Positions 1 through 6,641 of a DNA stretch of 64,000 bases are shown in pieces. Each line of letters starts with the position of its first letter. The stretch's first letter is position 1. Source of the stretch: Treponema sp. (GTDB taxonomy: Bacteria; Spirochaetota; Spirochaetia; Treponematales; Treponemataceae); NCBI GenBank assembly GCA_024402665.1, contig JAKSTI010000004.1, forward strand, positions 1 through 64,000, given 5' to 3'. The notes under the pieces are model-generated. The model was not told where the DNA came from. It made no database searches and saw only the letters and a list, made by a program, of their open reading frames with translations. The translations under genes and the position numbers were made by a program.

Positions 1-638
1 AATACCTTACAAAATCTGGTGTACATTTGATGGCAATTTCTGAAACACAGAAATACGGTCACGTAACATACTTCTTCAACGGAAACCGCCCAGGTGAATT
101 CGACAAAAACCTGGAAACATACGTTGAAGTTCCATCTGATGTTGTTCCTTTCGAACAGCGTCCATGGATGAAATGTGCTGAAATCACAGATAAAGTTATC
201 GAAGCTATTGAATCTGGAAAATATGATCACATCCGTTTGAACTATCCTAACGGTGATATGGTTGGACACACTGGTGTATTCAACGCTGTTTGCTGTTCTA
301 TGGAAGGTATGGATCTTCAGCTTGGTCGTCTTAAGGCTGCTATTGAAAAGGCTGGTGGTATCCTCTGTCTTACAGCTGACCACGGAAACTCTGATGATAT
401 GTACGAACACAAAAAAGACGGTTCAGTTGCAAAAGATGCTAATGGTGAACCAAAACCAAAGACATCTCACTCTTTGAACCCAGTTCCAGGTATTATTTAT
501 GACCCAGAATACAAAGGTGAATACGAACTTGAATTGAACTCAGGTTTGGGAATCTCTTCTTGGCCAAGCACATTGATGCAGCTGATGGGATTTGTGCCAC
601 CTACAGATTATGATAAATCAATGCTTAACCTTAAGTAA
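1..638 (+). CDS. gpmI: 2,3-bisphosphoglycerate-independent phosphoglycerate mutase, C-terminal part (5' end outside window)
   Basis: The reading frame is open from base 3 and enters from upstream. It encodes the C-terminal part of the cofactor-independent phosphoglycerate mutase, a cytoplasmic Mn-dependent enzyme that interconverts 3- and 2-phosphoglycerate in glycolysis. Family hallmarks visible are ISETQKYGHVTYFFNGNR, NYPNGDMVGHTG (metal-binding Asp and His), LTADHGN (metal-binding Asp-His) and KTSHSLNPVP. The TTG/ATG near base 27 are internal residues, not the start. A GC-rich hairpin with a T-run follows 43 bases after the stop, so this is probably the end of a transcript. The call is firm; only its completeness is unknown. 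Confidence 0.95.
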   Translation, partial: YLTKSGVHLMAISETQKYGHVTYFFNGNRPGEFDKNLETYVEVPSDVVPFEQRPWMKCAEITDKVIEAIESGKYDHIRLNYPNGDMVGHTGVFNAVCCSMEGMDLQLGRLKAAIEKAGGILCLTADHGNSDDMYEHKKDGSVAKDANGEPKPKTSHSLNPVPGIIYDPEYKGEYELELNSGLGISSWPSTLMQLMGFVPPTDYDKSMLNLK

Positions 639-680
639 TTAAGAATTAAGAATGCAGAATTAAGAATTAATTTTGTGGTA

Positions 681-718
681 AACGCTCGTTCTCGTTTTGA
701 GGGCGGGCGTTTTTTTTA
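681..718 (+). terminator. Intrinsic terminator after gpmI
   Basis: A 13-bp stem, AACGCTCGTTCTC paired with GAGGGCGGGCGTT (all positions pair when G-U is allowed), has a 5-nt loop and runs into eight T residues. Confidence 0.85.
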
Positions 719-759
719 TGGACGATTAATTCTTTTGATGTTATATTTGAAATGTGATT

Positions 760-987
760 ATGGTTTGTATGAATTGTGGTGCAAAAGCAGAAAAATCTAC
801 AACGACTTATGTTCGGGATTTAGGCAAGTGCATAATTATTATCCGAAATGTTCCATGTTTTAAGTGTACAGAATGTAACGAAGTGATTTATACTGGCGAT
901 GTTTTGGAAAAAATCAACAGAATGGTAGAAACATTAAAGCAACAAATGACTGAAATTGCAGTTGCTGATTATGAAATGGCAGCTTGA
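760..987 (+). CDS. YgiT-type zinc finger protein (MqsA-like antitoxin N-domain), apparently orphan
   Basis: A small protein of about 75 residues with two CxxC pairs (VCMNCGAK and CFKCTEC), the pattern of the YgiT-type zinc finger at the N-terminus of MqsA-like antitoxins. It lacks the C-terminal helix-turn-helix of full MqsA, as many stand-alone YgiT-type proteins do. An ATG at 760 or a GTG at 754 could start it; neither has a convincing ribosome binding site. In known systems the partner toxin gene lies directly upstream. Here the upstream neighbour is the gpmI terminator and no toxin-like frame is visible. It may be a leftover half of a toxin-antitoxin module. Confidence 0.7.
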   Translation: MVCMNCGAKAEKSTTTYVRDLGKCIIIIRNVPCFKCTECNEVIYTGDVLEKINRMVETLKQQMTEIAVADYEMAA

Positions 988-1122
988 GAAAATTATGAAT
1001 GCATTTTCTTCTTGGCAGATGCATTTGACGGCTGAGAAGAAATATGTTAAATTAAAAAAAAGGAAATGCCCAAACATTTGGTCATCTCCACGGATTATAT
1101 TTTATGTCCTGAATGGACACAA

Positions 1123-1158
1123 GGTCGTCAGTGGGTCAAACTGGCGGCCATTTTTTTT
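1123..1158 (+). terminator. Intrinsic terminator downstream of the YgiT-type gene
   Basis: GGTCGTCAGT (1123-1132) pairs with ACTGGCGGCC (1140-1149) allowing G-U, and a run of eight T residues follows (1151-1158). The stretch between 988 and this hairpin contains no convincing gene. Confidence 0.75.
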
Positions 1159-1243
1159 CATGTATGGTAATAATCAACATAATTCTTGTTGAACAGATTT
1201 ATTTTTTGCATCCACACAAATTCCATGATAAAATGGAACAATG

Positions 1244-1272
1244 TTGACAATAATCTCATCAAATTCTAGCAT
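1244..1272 (+). promoter_or_regulatory. Candidate promoter for the FGE-fold lipoprotein
   Basis: TTGACA (1244-1249), a 17-nt spacer and TAGCAT (1267-1272). If used, transcription would begin inside the adjacent 8-bp tandem repeat, giving a 5' UTR of about 175 nt that contains the repeat and a terminator-like hairpin. A second weaker candidate, TTGCAT-N17-TAAAAT, lies just upstream. Confidence 0.45.
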
Positions 1273-1328
1273 CACCAGCTCACCAGCTCACCAGCTCACC
1301 AGCTCACCAGCTCACCAGCTCACCAGCT
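1273..1328 (+). repeat. 8-bp tandem repeat, seven perfect copies of CACCAGCT
   Basis: Seven uninterrupted copies of CACCAGCT with no mismatches, followed by a partial CA. The array begins immediately after the candidate -10 element and lies about 126 bp upstream of the lipoprotein start. Perfect short arrays of this kind are prone to slippage, so copy number may vary between cells or strains. Confidence 0.95.
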
Positions 1329-1374
1329 CATGGGCAAATAGTCTTTCGTCAGCAAAATATTATTTCGTAAATTC

Positions 1375-1427
1375 AAAGGCATTTTGTCGTGCATTTAACA
1401 ATGTGCGGTAGAATGCCTTTTTGTTTT
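1375..1427 (+). terminator. Terminator-like hairpin in the lipoprotein 5' leader (possible attenuator)
   Basis: AAAGGCATT (1375-1383) pairs with AATGCCTTT (1412-1420); an inner CGTGCAT/ATGTGCG stem continues the fold, and a T-rich tract follows. No gene between this hairpin and the earlier terminator at 1123-1158 needs it. It therefore lies in the leader of the lipoprotein gene, 28 bases before the start codon. Confidence 0.65.
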
Positions 1428-1454
1428 TAAATTCATTTTTTAGAGAAGGGTACT

Positions 1455-2531
1455 ATGAAAAAAAGTATCATGAAAATTAGTGCAGGTGCACTTGCAGTTT
1501 TAATGGCTTGTGCAGTGATGGGATGCAGTCAGCCAGGTGGTGGAGAATCTGCTTCAAGTGGAACTAATCCTGGAGATGTTGTAAAATCTGGAATTACAAT
1601 TAACGGCACAACTCTTGCAAAAACAAGTGAAGTAGCCATTGTTCCAGCAGGCAAAACTGGTGTAGTAGACATGGAAGATGATTCTTCATGGAACACCTAT
1701 GTTGCAGAAAGTGCTACTTTATACTTTAAGGGTGTATTTATTAAGGATCGAAAAGTAACATTGAGTCCATTTGTAATGAGCCAGTATGAAGTAACCCAGG
1801 AGCTTTATGAAGCAGTACTTAAAACAGATGCAGGATGTAATGCAATACCAAGTAGTTTTAGCAGTAATCCTGCAGAGGGTGAAACTCAAGGATTACGTCC
1901 AGTAGAATTTGTTAACTGGTATGATGCAGTGTATTTTTGTAATGCTCTTACAAAACTTACAATGACAGAAGCAGACTGTGTTTATACAATAACAAATATT
2001 ACAAGAAATGTTGCAAATAAATATATAATATCAGCAACCGTAACACAGGACCTTACCAAAAAAGGCTACCGTTTGCCAACAGAAGCAGAATGGGAATATG
2101 CTGCAAGAGGCGGAAACCCACAGGCAGAAGCATGGAAAAATGCATTTGGAAAGGTAAATACAAAAGATGGAGCTATGATTTATGATGGCGAAAATTATCT
2201 TAATGAAGATGATAACCTTGCAACTGTAGGCTGGTATAAAGGTAATTCAGGTAGTAAAACACATGAAGTAGGACTTAAAGATAAGAACAGCCTCAACCTT
2301 TATGACATGGCAGGAAATGTATGGGAATGGTGCTGGGACTGGTATGCCTATGATGTAGCAACCGGAGAAGTAGCCGACCCTTGCGGTGTCGCTTTGGGCA
2401 ATGACCGCGTCCGCCGTGGTGGCAGTTACCGCAATGATGCTTACCGCTGCGCTGGTTCTTACCGTGGCTACGACAACTCTATTAGCAGGTACAATTACCT
2501 TGGTTTCCGTGTTTGTCGTTCTATCAGATAG
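1455..2531 (+). CDS. Lipoprotein with formylglycine-generating-enzyme (SUMF1/C-type-lectin) fold; candidate DGR target
   Basis: A 358-residue exported lipoprotein. The signal peptide ends at lipobox VMGC (Cys about residue 24), followed by a Gly/Ser-rich linker. The rest is an FGE-sulfatase-type domain, shown by SPFVMSQYEVTQELYEAV, FVNWYDAVYFCNAL, GYRLPTEAEWEYAARGG, YDMAGNVWEWCWDWY and the terminal RRGGSYRND...GFRVCR. In Treponema, proteins of this fold such as TvpA of T. denticola are displayed ligand-binding proteins diversified by a retroelement, rather than sulfatase activators. The last 45 or so codons have base use unlike the rest of the gene (see the variable-region entry). The ribosome binding site is GAGAAGGG. 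A shared bidirectional terminator separates it from the convergent toxin gene. Confidence 0.85.
   Translation: MKKSIMKISAGALAVLMACAVMGCSQPGGGESASSGTNPGDVVKSGITINGTTLAKTSEVAIVPAGKTGVVDMEDDSSWNTYVAESATLYFKGVFIKDRKVTLSPFVMSQYEVTQELYEAVLKTDAGCNAIPSSFSSNPAEGETQGLRPVEFVNWYDAVYFCNALTKLTMTEADCVYTITNITRNVANKYIISATVTQDLTKKGYRLPTEAEWEYAARGGNPQAEAWKNAFGKVNTKDGAMIYDGENYLNEDDNLATVGWYKGNSGSKTHEVGLKDKNSLNLYDMAGNVWEWCWDWYAYDVATGEVADPCGVALGNDRVRRGGSYRNDAYRCAGSYRGYDNSISRYNYLGFRVCRSIR
2386..2520 (+). other. Candidate diversity-generating-retroelement variable region (VR)
   Basis: The C-terminal codons from about GVALGNDRV to GFRVCR form the part of the FGE/C-type-lectin fold that varies in TvpA-like proteins. 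Codons at the expected variable sites are almost all NNY: TAC, CGC, AAT, GAT, GGC, GAC, AAC, AGC, ATT, TCT. That is the pattern produced when AAY template codons are adenine-mutagenised. All six Tyr codons here are TAC, while 14 of the 16 Tyr codons upstream in the same gene are TAT. Invariant framework residues (RGGS, GFRV) remain. No reverse transcriptase or template repeat is in this window, so it would have to be a remote target. Confidence 0.55.
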
Positions 2532-2550
2532 TGATTGCTAAATAAAGCCA

Positions 2551-2577
2551 AAACCTCTGCAAATGCGGAGGTTTTTT
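2551..2577. terminator. Bidirectional terminator between the lipoprotein and the PIN toxin
   Basis: AAACCTC (2551-2557) pairs with GAGGTTT (2568-2574), flanked by A-rich and T-rich tracts on either side, so it can end both convergent transcripts. Its right edge overlaps the toxin stop codon. Confidence 0.75.
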
Positions 2578-2977
2578 ATTCTGTCCAATCCTCAATTCTT
2601 AAATCTTCAATGCGGGAAAATTCTTTTGTATTGTGAGTAATTAAAGTTCCGTTGTTTGCAAGAACTGTTGCGGCTATGAGTAAATCGTTAGGTCCAACTG
2701 GAGTTCCTTTTTCTGTAAGGGACTGACGGATAAGTCCATAAAAATAAGAAGCATCGCTGTCAAAATCTTTTATATCAAAAGGTTCCAGAAACTGCATGTA
2801 TGGAATAATAACTTTTTCGTAGCTGCCGGAATTTCTTGCGCCAAATTCCAATTCTGCTTTTACAACAGAAGGGATTACAATAGACTGGGCTGGAACTTTT
2901 TTGAGATGTTCTATGATTTTTGGATATTTTCCTTTTATGATGTAGGAAATGATGTTTGTATCCAGAAAATATTTCAT
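2576..2977 (-). CDS. PIN-domain ribonuclease toxin (VapC family)
   Basis: 133 residues, typical VapC length. It shows the PIN-domain acidic active-site positions: Asp6 in FLDTN, Glu42 in KAELEFG, Asp98 in GPNDLLIAA, and the polar site in THNTKEF. VapC toxins are Mg-dependent endoribonucleases that cleave tRNA or rRNA. The start overlaps the upstream antitoxin stop by 4 nt, so the pair is translationally coupled. The family call is strong; the RNA target cannot be read from sequence. Confidence 0.9.
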   Translation of the reverse strand: MKYFLDTNIISYIIKGKYPKIIEHLKKVPAQSIVIPSVVKAELEFGARNSGSYEKVIIPYMQFLEPFDIKDFDSDASYFYGLIRQSLTEKGTPVGPNDLLIAATVLANNGTLITHNTKEFSRIEDLRIEDWTE

Positions 2978-3279
2978 AAAGACTCCCGTTTGGAATCTAA
3001 ATTAAAATCCAGTTCTTCCGGTTCATCTATATGCAAATCTGGAACTGCTCCGAATAAATCGAAAAAGCCAGTAGGATAAGTTGAACTCATATCTTGTATC
3101 TTGGCTGAAACAATTTTTGAATCAAGAGAGCAGGGGAATCGATTTTCTTTTACTGCCTGATGAAGAAACATATCAATTGCAGAAGAAAGACTCATTCCTA
3201 AAGAGTTAAAAAGTGCTTCTGCCTTGTTCTTAATTTCTGGAGTTGTGCGAAATGCAACTGTCAAAGTCTTATTGTTCAT
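2974..3279 (-). CDS. RelB/DinJ-type ribbon-helix-helix antitoxin
   Basis: 101 residues. The N-terminus TLTVAFRTTPEIKNKAEALFNSLGMSLSSAIDMFLHQAV matches the RelB/DinJ ribbon-helix-helix antitoxin family, which normally neutralises RelE/YafQ-type toxins. Here the partner is a PIN-domain VapC-like toxin, so the module is mixed. The C-terminal acidic part (GAVPDLHIDEPEELDFNLD) would wrap the toxin. It has a good ribosome binding site (AGGAGGTAT) and a palindromic operator in the promoter, consistent with autoregulation by the complex. Confidence 0.85.
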   Translation of the reverse strand: MNNKTLTVAFRTTPEIKNKAEALFNSLGMSLSSAIDMFLHQAVKENRFPCSLDSKIVSAKIQDMSSTYPTGFFDLFGAVPDLHIDEPEELDFNLDSKRESL

Positions 3280-3294
3280 AATACCTCCTGATTT

Positions 3295-3330
3295 GTTTAC
3301 ATTGTATATCGGATAATATGAAATGTAAAC
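3295..3330 (-). promoter_or_regulatory. Promoter and palindromic operator of the toxin-antitoxin pair
   Basis: Inverted repeat GTTTACATT (3295-3303) and AATGTAAAC (3322-3330). On the minus strand it contains TTTACA (-35), a 17-nt spacer and TACAAT (-10), so each arm overlaps a promoter element. This is the arrangement expected for autorepression by a ribbon-helix-helix antitoxin complex. Confidence 0.7.
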
Positions 3331-3388
3331 ATTATATAAACTTCAATTTATATTCACTTGTATTACCTTATAAAATTCTGTCATCAAA

Positions 3389-3438
3389 TACCCGCTGTCA
3401 AAAAAACTTGCGAATATATATATATAATAGAAGAAATT
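3389..3438 (+). repeat. AT-microsatellite repeat unit, copy 1, (AT)6
   Basis: This segment carries CTGTCAAAAAAACTTGCGA, then (AT)6 at 3414-3425, then ATAGAAGAAATTC. The same unit recurs at 4766-4830 with (AT)13. The tract ends in TATAAT, a consensus -10, so its length sets the spacing to any upstream -35 element. Between the antitoxin promoter and 3714, the rest of the intergenic region holds only this repeat and the gene fragment described next. Confidence 0.8.
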
Positions 3439-3455
3439 CGTAAGAGTCTAAATAA

Positions 3456-3692
3456 CATATTAGTAAAAATACAAAACTTGAGGTAGGAAAAGAACTTAAA
3501 TGGGATTTTGATGTATTGGTATTTTTTTCAGATGGAAAAACACCGAAAAGAATACGTTATGCTAATAACTTAATATACGATAATGAAAAATTGAAAGTTG
3601 GCACAGACTCAAAGATTACTTCTTATGATAAAAATATGGAGATATACATAAAAGTAGATAATAATGGCAATAAAATTCAACTTGAATTTTAA
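3456..3692 (+). pseudogene. Fragment of an unrecognised gene, 3' end only
   Basis: A 78-codon frame without a plausible start codon, opened by an in-frame TAA at 3453. Its translation has ordinary protein character (WDFDVLVFFSDGKTPKRIRY, then ITSYDKNMEIYIKVDNNGNK) and ends 21 bases before the next lipoprotein. It looks like the surviving C-terminus of a decayed gene. The family is not recognised. Confidence 0.4.
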
Positions 3693-3713
3693 TAATAAAA
3701 AAGGAGAAAAAAA

Positions 3714-4352
3714 ATGAAAAAATTAACAAAAACAATTAAAAAGGTTGGTATTGCATTGGTTGCAATAATGGCAGTAGCTATGTTTGCAGGATGTGATAAT
3801 CCTAGTGGTAGTGAACCAGAACAGCTTGGGGATGGAACTTTGAATGAAGAGTTTATTCTTAGTGACTGGACAGATTTTACACAAAGATATAGCACTTCTG
3901 ATGGTACAGAGGGACTTGGTACAGCTACAGACGCATGGAATAATACACTTGTACAGGAAAATGAATATTTTATAGGGAAAAATAAAAATCTCAGAATTGT
4001 TCATCATTATGCGGGACATGACAAGACATCTACAAAATCTAATGAAGCAAGAGAATATTATGATGGTAAAGTAGCGGGTGGTATAGAAATTAAAGCCGAT
4101 TCTATTTCTATTGAAACATCAAATGGAAAACCATTGGTAGGACATTATGTTCTTCTTGTTTACTATGATAAAACTGGAACTGGAAGGATTGAATGGATTG
4201 AAGGTAACGGAAATGTAAAAACTGATAAAAGTGAAGATGAATATGCTTGGATAGAATACAATCTTTCTTCAAATGAAGCTACACCTCTTTATATTGGTTC
4301 AACAGATACTATTAAAATTACAAAAATCGAAGTGATTGAACAGCCATATTAA
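3714..4352 (+). CDS. Putative lipoprotein of unknown function
   Basis: 212 residues. A basic N-terminus and hydrophobic stretch end at lipobox FAGC (Cys near residue 27), then DNPSGSEPEQLGDG, so it should be lipid-anchored outside the inner membrane. The mature part is rich in aromatic and charged residues and probably beta-structured; no family is recognised. It has a strong ribosome binding site (AAGGAG). The next frame, a truncated outer-membrane protein, starts 15 bases downstream, so the two were probably co-transcribed. Confidence 0.7.
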   Translation: MKKLTKTIKKVGIALVAIMAVAMFAGCDNPSGSEPEQLGDGTLNEEFILSDWTDFTQRYSTSDGTEGLGTATDAWNNTLVQENEYFIGKNKNLRIVHHYAGHDKTSTKSNEAREYYDGKVAGGIEIKADSISIETSNGKPLVGHYVLLVYYDKTGTGRIEWIEGNGNVKTDKSEDEYAWIEYNLSSNEATPLYIGSTDTIKITKIEVIEQPY

Positions 4353-4367
4353 TAATACAGGTACAAT

Positions 4368-4625
4368 ATGAAAAAAAACATTCTCCTTACATTAATTCTT
4401 ATTTTCTCTTTCATACCAGCATTTTCTATTGGTTATAATGTAAATGTTGGTGTGACACCTGGTTTATCTGGATATTGTTTTGGAGAACATATTGAAAAAA
4501 ATCAATACCAGTTTTCTGATGTACAGAATTTACTTACTTATGGTAATTATGTAACCGCAGATGTTGTTTTTAATAATGACATTTCGGTTGAAGCTGGTAT
4601 TGGTTACAAAGCATCCGCAAATTAA
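4368..4625 (+). pseudogene. Truncated outer-membrane beta-barrel-like protein
   Basis: 85 residues: a clear signal peptide (MKKNILLTLILIFSFIPAFS) followed by alternating beta-strand-like sequence (YNVNVGVTPGLSGYCFGEH, VTADVVFNNDISVEAGIGYKAS) that stops abruptly. Small outer-membrane beta-barrels end in a closing strand with a terminal aromatic residue and are normally at least twice this long. It is read as the N-terminal remnant of a barrel gene. The sequence just downstream encodes an unrelated remnant on the other strand, which suggests a recombination junction. Confidence 0.5.
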
Positions 4626-4653
4626 ATTAACGTTTAAATAATTATACCACACT

Positions 4654-4790
4654 TTAGATCCATTCTCCACGAATCTTATTCGGAGTAATTTCAATCTCTA
4701 TTCCAGCCTTACGGATTATCAGGTTCTGTTTTTCCTTTATGATTTCATAATTTCTTCCATCAAAAACCCGGCTGTCAAAAAAACTTGCGA
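4654..4790 (-). pseudogene. Possible C-terminal gene remnant on the minus strand
   Basis: Read leftward from the AT-microsatellite, one frame gives a protein-like tail of about 40 residues (RVFDGRNYEIIKEKQ, then RKAGIEIEITPNKIRGEWI) ending in TAA. There is no start codon outside the AT tract. The first few codons of this reading (FFDS) recur beside the other microsatellite copy at 3389-3413. This suggests both sites derive from the same ancestral gene end. The family is not recognised. Confidence 0.3.
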
Positions 4791-4830
4791 ATATATATAT
4801 ATATATATATATATATAATAGAAGAAATTC
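4766..4830 (+). repeat. AT-microsatellite repeat unit, copy 2, (AT)13, upstream of a lipoprotein gene
   Basis: CTGTCAAAAAAACTTGCGA, then (AT)13 at 4791-4816, then AATAGAAGAAATTC. TATAAT at 4814-4819 could act as the -10 for the lipoprotein starting at 4853. The tract separates it from TTGCGA by 23 nt, against 9 nt in copy 1. This is the layout of slippage-controlled promoters known in other bacteria; function here is inferred. Confidence 0.8.
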
Positions 4831-4852
4831 TAATAATAATCGGAGAAATACT

Positions 4853-5683
4853 ATGAAAAGTGTTTTAAGAAAAATTGCAGGTGTAGCTTTGGTTGCAGCA
4901 CTTGTATTGTCAGTAATTGGATGTGAACAGCCAGCTGCAAGTGGTGGAAATAATGGCGGCGGAGATGTACCAGCAGTAATGCCTGCAGTTGATGACACAA
5001 CTTTGGATGGCTGGTATGTAAAGACAGCTTTGGTTTGTGGAAAGCCTTTAAATCAGGAGATTATTTATATAAAAGGCAACACATGTCACAGATGGTTTGC
5101 AGAATTTTCGAGTGGAAGCAATCCTAGACTTACAGAAATGAATGGATACAAAAGTTCTGATTATGATGAAAATTATAAGGTTTTTGAAGATTACGAGTTT
5201 TGGCTTGATTCGGAAGATCCTAAAGTTTGTTATATTGATTATAAAGACCATGAATTAACAACTGATTCTGATGGAAAAACATGGCTTATCAGAAGGAATA
5301 ATTCATCATATTTTTATCAGAAAGTATATAGCCCGGAATGGACTAGTTCAAAATATGTTTGTGAATACAACATCTATCAGAAAGGAACTGCAGAAATGAT
5401 TATTCCAAATAGTGAAAGAATCTTAATTTCCATTGACGGTGATAGGTACTTTAGCGAGGGAGTTTTTAAAGATGGCAGCAGTTTTAAATTGAACTCTGGT
5501 TCTCCAATGGAGCCTGTATACTGCGGTCCTTGGACTATTTCAATAAATGAAGATGCAACTCTTACTTATGCAGGCGAAGGTGTTAATTCACACCCAGAGC
5601 TTGCTGGAACATATAGACGATATGTTCATCCTAAAGCATGGCCTGTACTTTCTTCATCAAACACAACATATCCTGCTAACTAA
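4853..5683 (+). CDS. Putative lipoprotein of unknown function
   Basis: 276 residues with lipobox VIGC (Cys near residue 24), then EQPAAS and a Gly/Asn-rich linker. The mature domain is beta-rich, with several Trp and Cys residues (DGWYVKTALVCGKPL, KTWLIRRNNSSYFYQKVYSPEW, YCGPWTISINEDATLTYAGEG), suggesting a calycin-like or carbohydrate-facing surface protein, but no family is recognised. The ribosome binding site is GGAGAA. The AT microsatellite lies about 40 bp upstream and probably sits in its promoter. A strong terminator follows. Confidence 0.75.
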   Translation: MKSVLRKIAGVALVAALVLSVIGCEQPAASGGNNGGGDVPAVMPAVDDTTLDGWYVKTALVCGKPLNQEIIYIKGNTCHRWFAEFSSGSNPRLTEMNGYKSSDYDENYKVFEDYEFWLDSEDPKVCYIDYKDHELTTDSDGKTWLIRRNNSSYFYQKVYSPEWTSSKYVCEYNIYQKGTAEMIIPNSERILISIDGDRYFSEGVFKDGSSFKLNSGSPMEPVYCGPWTISINEDATLTYAGEGVNSHPELAGTYRRYVHPKAWPVLSSSNTTYPAN

Positions 5684-5715
5684 ATTAGCTTTATTTGTTT
5701 TACAGTGAAACTTAG

Positions 5716-5749
5716 CACCCGTCTTTAGTTTTGAAGGCGGGTGTTTTTT
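5716..5749 (+). terminator. Intrinsic terminator after the lipoprotein
   Basis: CACCCGTCTT pairs with AAGGCGGGTG (one G-U), with an 8-nt loop and a following run of six T residues. Confidence 0.85.
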
Positions 5750-5769
5750 ATATTGAAATATTTTCCTGA

Positions 5770-6507
5770 CTATACAATCTTCAGTTCATCTTCATTTACG
5801 ATGCACTGTAAAAACAAAACTTTCACTCCAGCAGCCTTTGCTTCTTCCAGGGCTTGTCCAAATTCGGGGTGAGTTTCAATATTTGGTAAAACGGTTTTTA
5901 CTCCGGGAACTTGAATTACAAAAGCCAGATAGCATTTATATCCTTGTTCAACCGCTGCTGCAAGTTCCCTAAGATGTTTTACGCCTCGTTCTGTGGGAGC
6001 ATCTGGAAAATAGCCGATTCCATTTTTTTCCAAAGTACAGCCTTTTACTTCCATAAGATACTTTTGATGGGGGGCAGCCCCCTGATTTTCCTGCTTTTCG
6101 AAGTCGGGACTCTTTTTTTCCATATAAAAATCTACCCGGGAATTTCCGTAGGTGTATTCTGGTTTTACAAAATCATAGTCTTGAAGTGCCAGCCATTCTG
6201 CTACAACCTTATTTGGTGCCTGACTGTCCATATTTATTAATAAATGATTATCTTTATTTCCAAGAGGATGGGTGCTTTCAATCTTTTTATAAACAGCAAT
6301 TAAGTCAAATTTTGTTTTACGGCTTTCAAATCCTGGGCGGCCTCTAAAATCTTCAAGAATTACTGTGCATCCTGGAATCAGCAGTTCTTTGCATCGCCCT
6401 GTATTTTTTACATGGACTGTTTCCACTTTTCCCTGGATTTCTACATGAGCAATGAAACGGTTTGGTCTGTCTTTAAAAATTCCTTTAACGATTTTTTCGT
6501 AATGCAT
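5770..6507 (-). CDS. sfsA: SfsA family DNA-binding/nuclease-like protein
   Basis: 245 residues, the normal SfsA length. Conserved SfsA features are FIAHVEIQGKVETVHVKNTGRCKELL near the N-terminus, VDFYME...YLMEVKGCTLEKNGIGYFPDAPTERGVKHLREL in the centre and GQALEEAKAAGVKVL at the end. SfsA was named for stimulating maltose use in E. coli. It has an N-terminal OB-fold and a C-terminal PD-(D/E)XK nuclease-like core; the D...EVKG pair seen here fits that core. The physiological role is not settled. It is a stand-alone gene, divergent from the serpin. Confidence 0.93.
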   Translation of the reverse strand: MHYEKIVKGIFKDRPNRFIAHVEIQGKVETVHVKNTGRCKELLIPGCTVILEDFRGRPGFESRKTKFDLIAVYKKIESTHPLGNKDNHLLINMDSQAPNKVVAEWLALQDYDFVKPEYTYGNSRVDFYMEKKSPDFEKQENQGAAPHQKYLMEVKGCTLEKNGIGYFPDAPTERGVKHLRELAAAVEQGYKCYLAFVIQVPGVKTVLPNIETHPEFGQALEEAKAAGVKVLFLQCIVNEDELKIV

Positions 6508-6641
6508 ATGAATCTCAGTTTATCTGTTAATTTTAAATGTTTGTAGCGGTAAGGAATTCCATTTTATATTCCTTTTGATGATTTGTCTGCATTGTAAATC
6601 AGATGATTATTTATTACTATTCAAGGAAAGAGAGAAAATGA

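Noticed and set aside
956..1192. 78-codon frame downstream of the YgiT-type gene as a possible toxin
   Set aside because: Its translation is low in protein character, runs through the terminator hairpin at 1123-1158 and has no ribosome binding site or family match.
1273..1328. CRISPR array
   Set aside because: The units are 8 bp and directly adjacent with no spacers, so it is a simple tandem repeat.
1455..2531. Genuine sulfatase-modifying formylglycine-generating enzyme
   Set aside because: It is a lipoprotein with no sulfatase gene nearby, and treponemes use this fold for displayed ligand-binding proteins; enzyme function is unlikely.
4654..4998. 114-codon minus-strand frame as a full gene
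   Set aside because: Its N-terminal two thirds are the antisense of the lipoprotein signal region and the AT microsatellite (Ile-Tyr repeats); only the last 40 residues look protein-like, so it is listed as a remnant.
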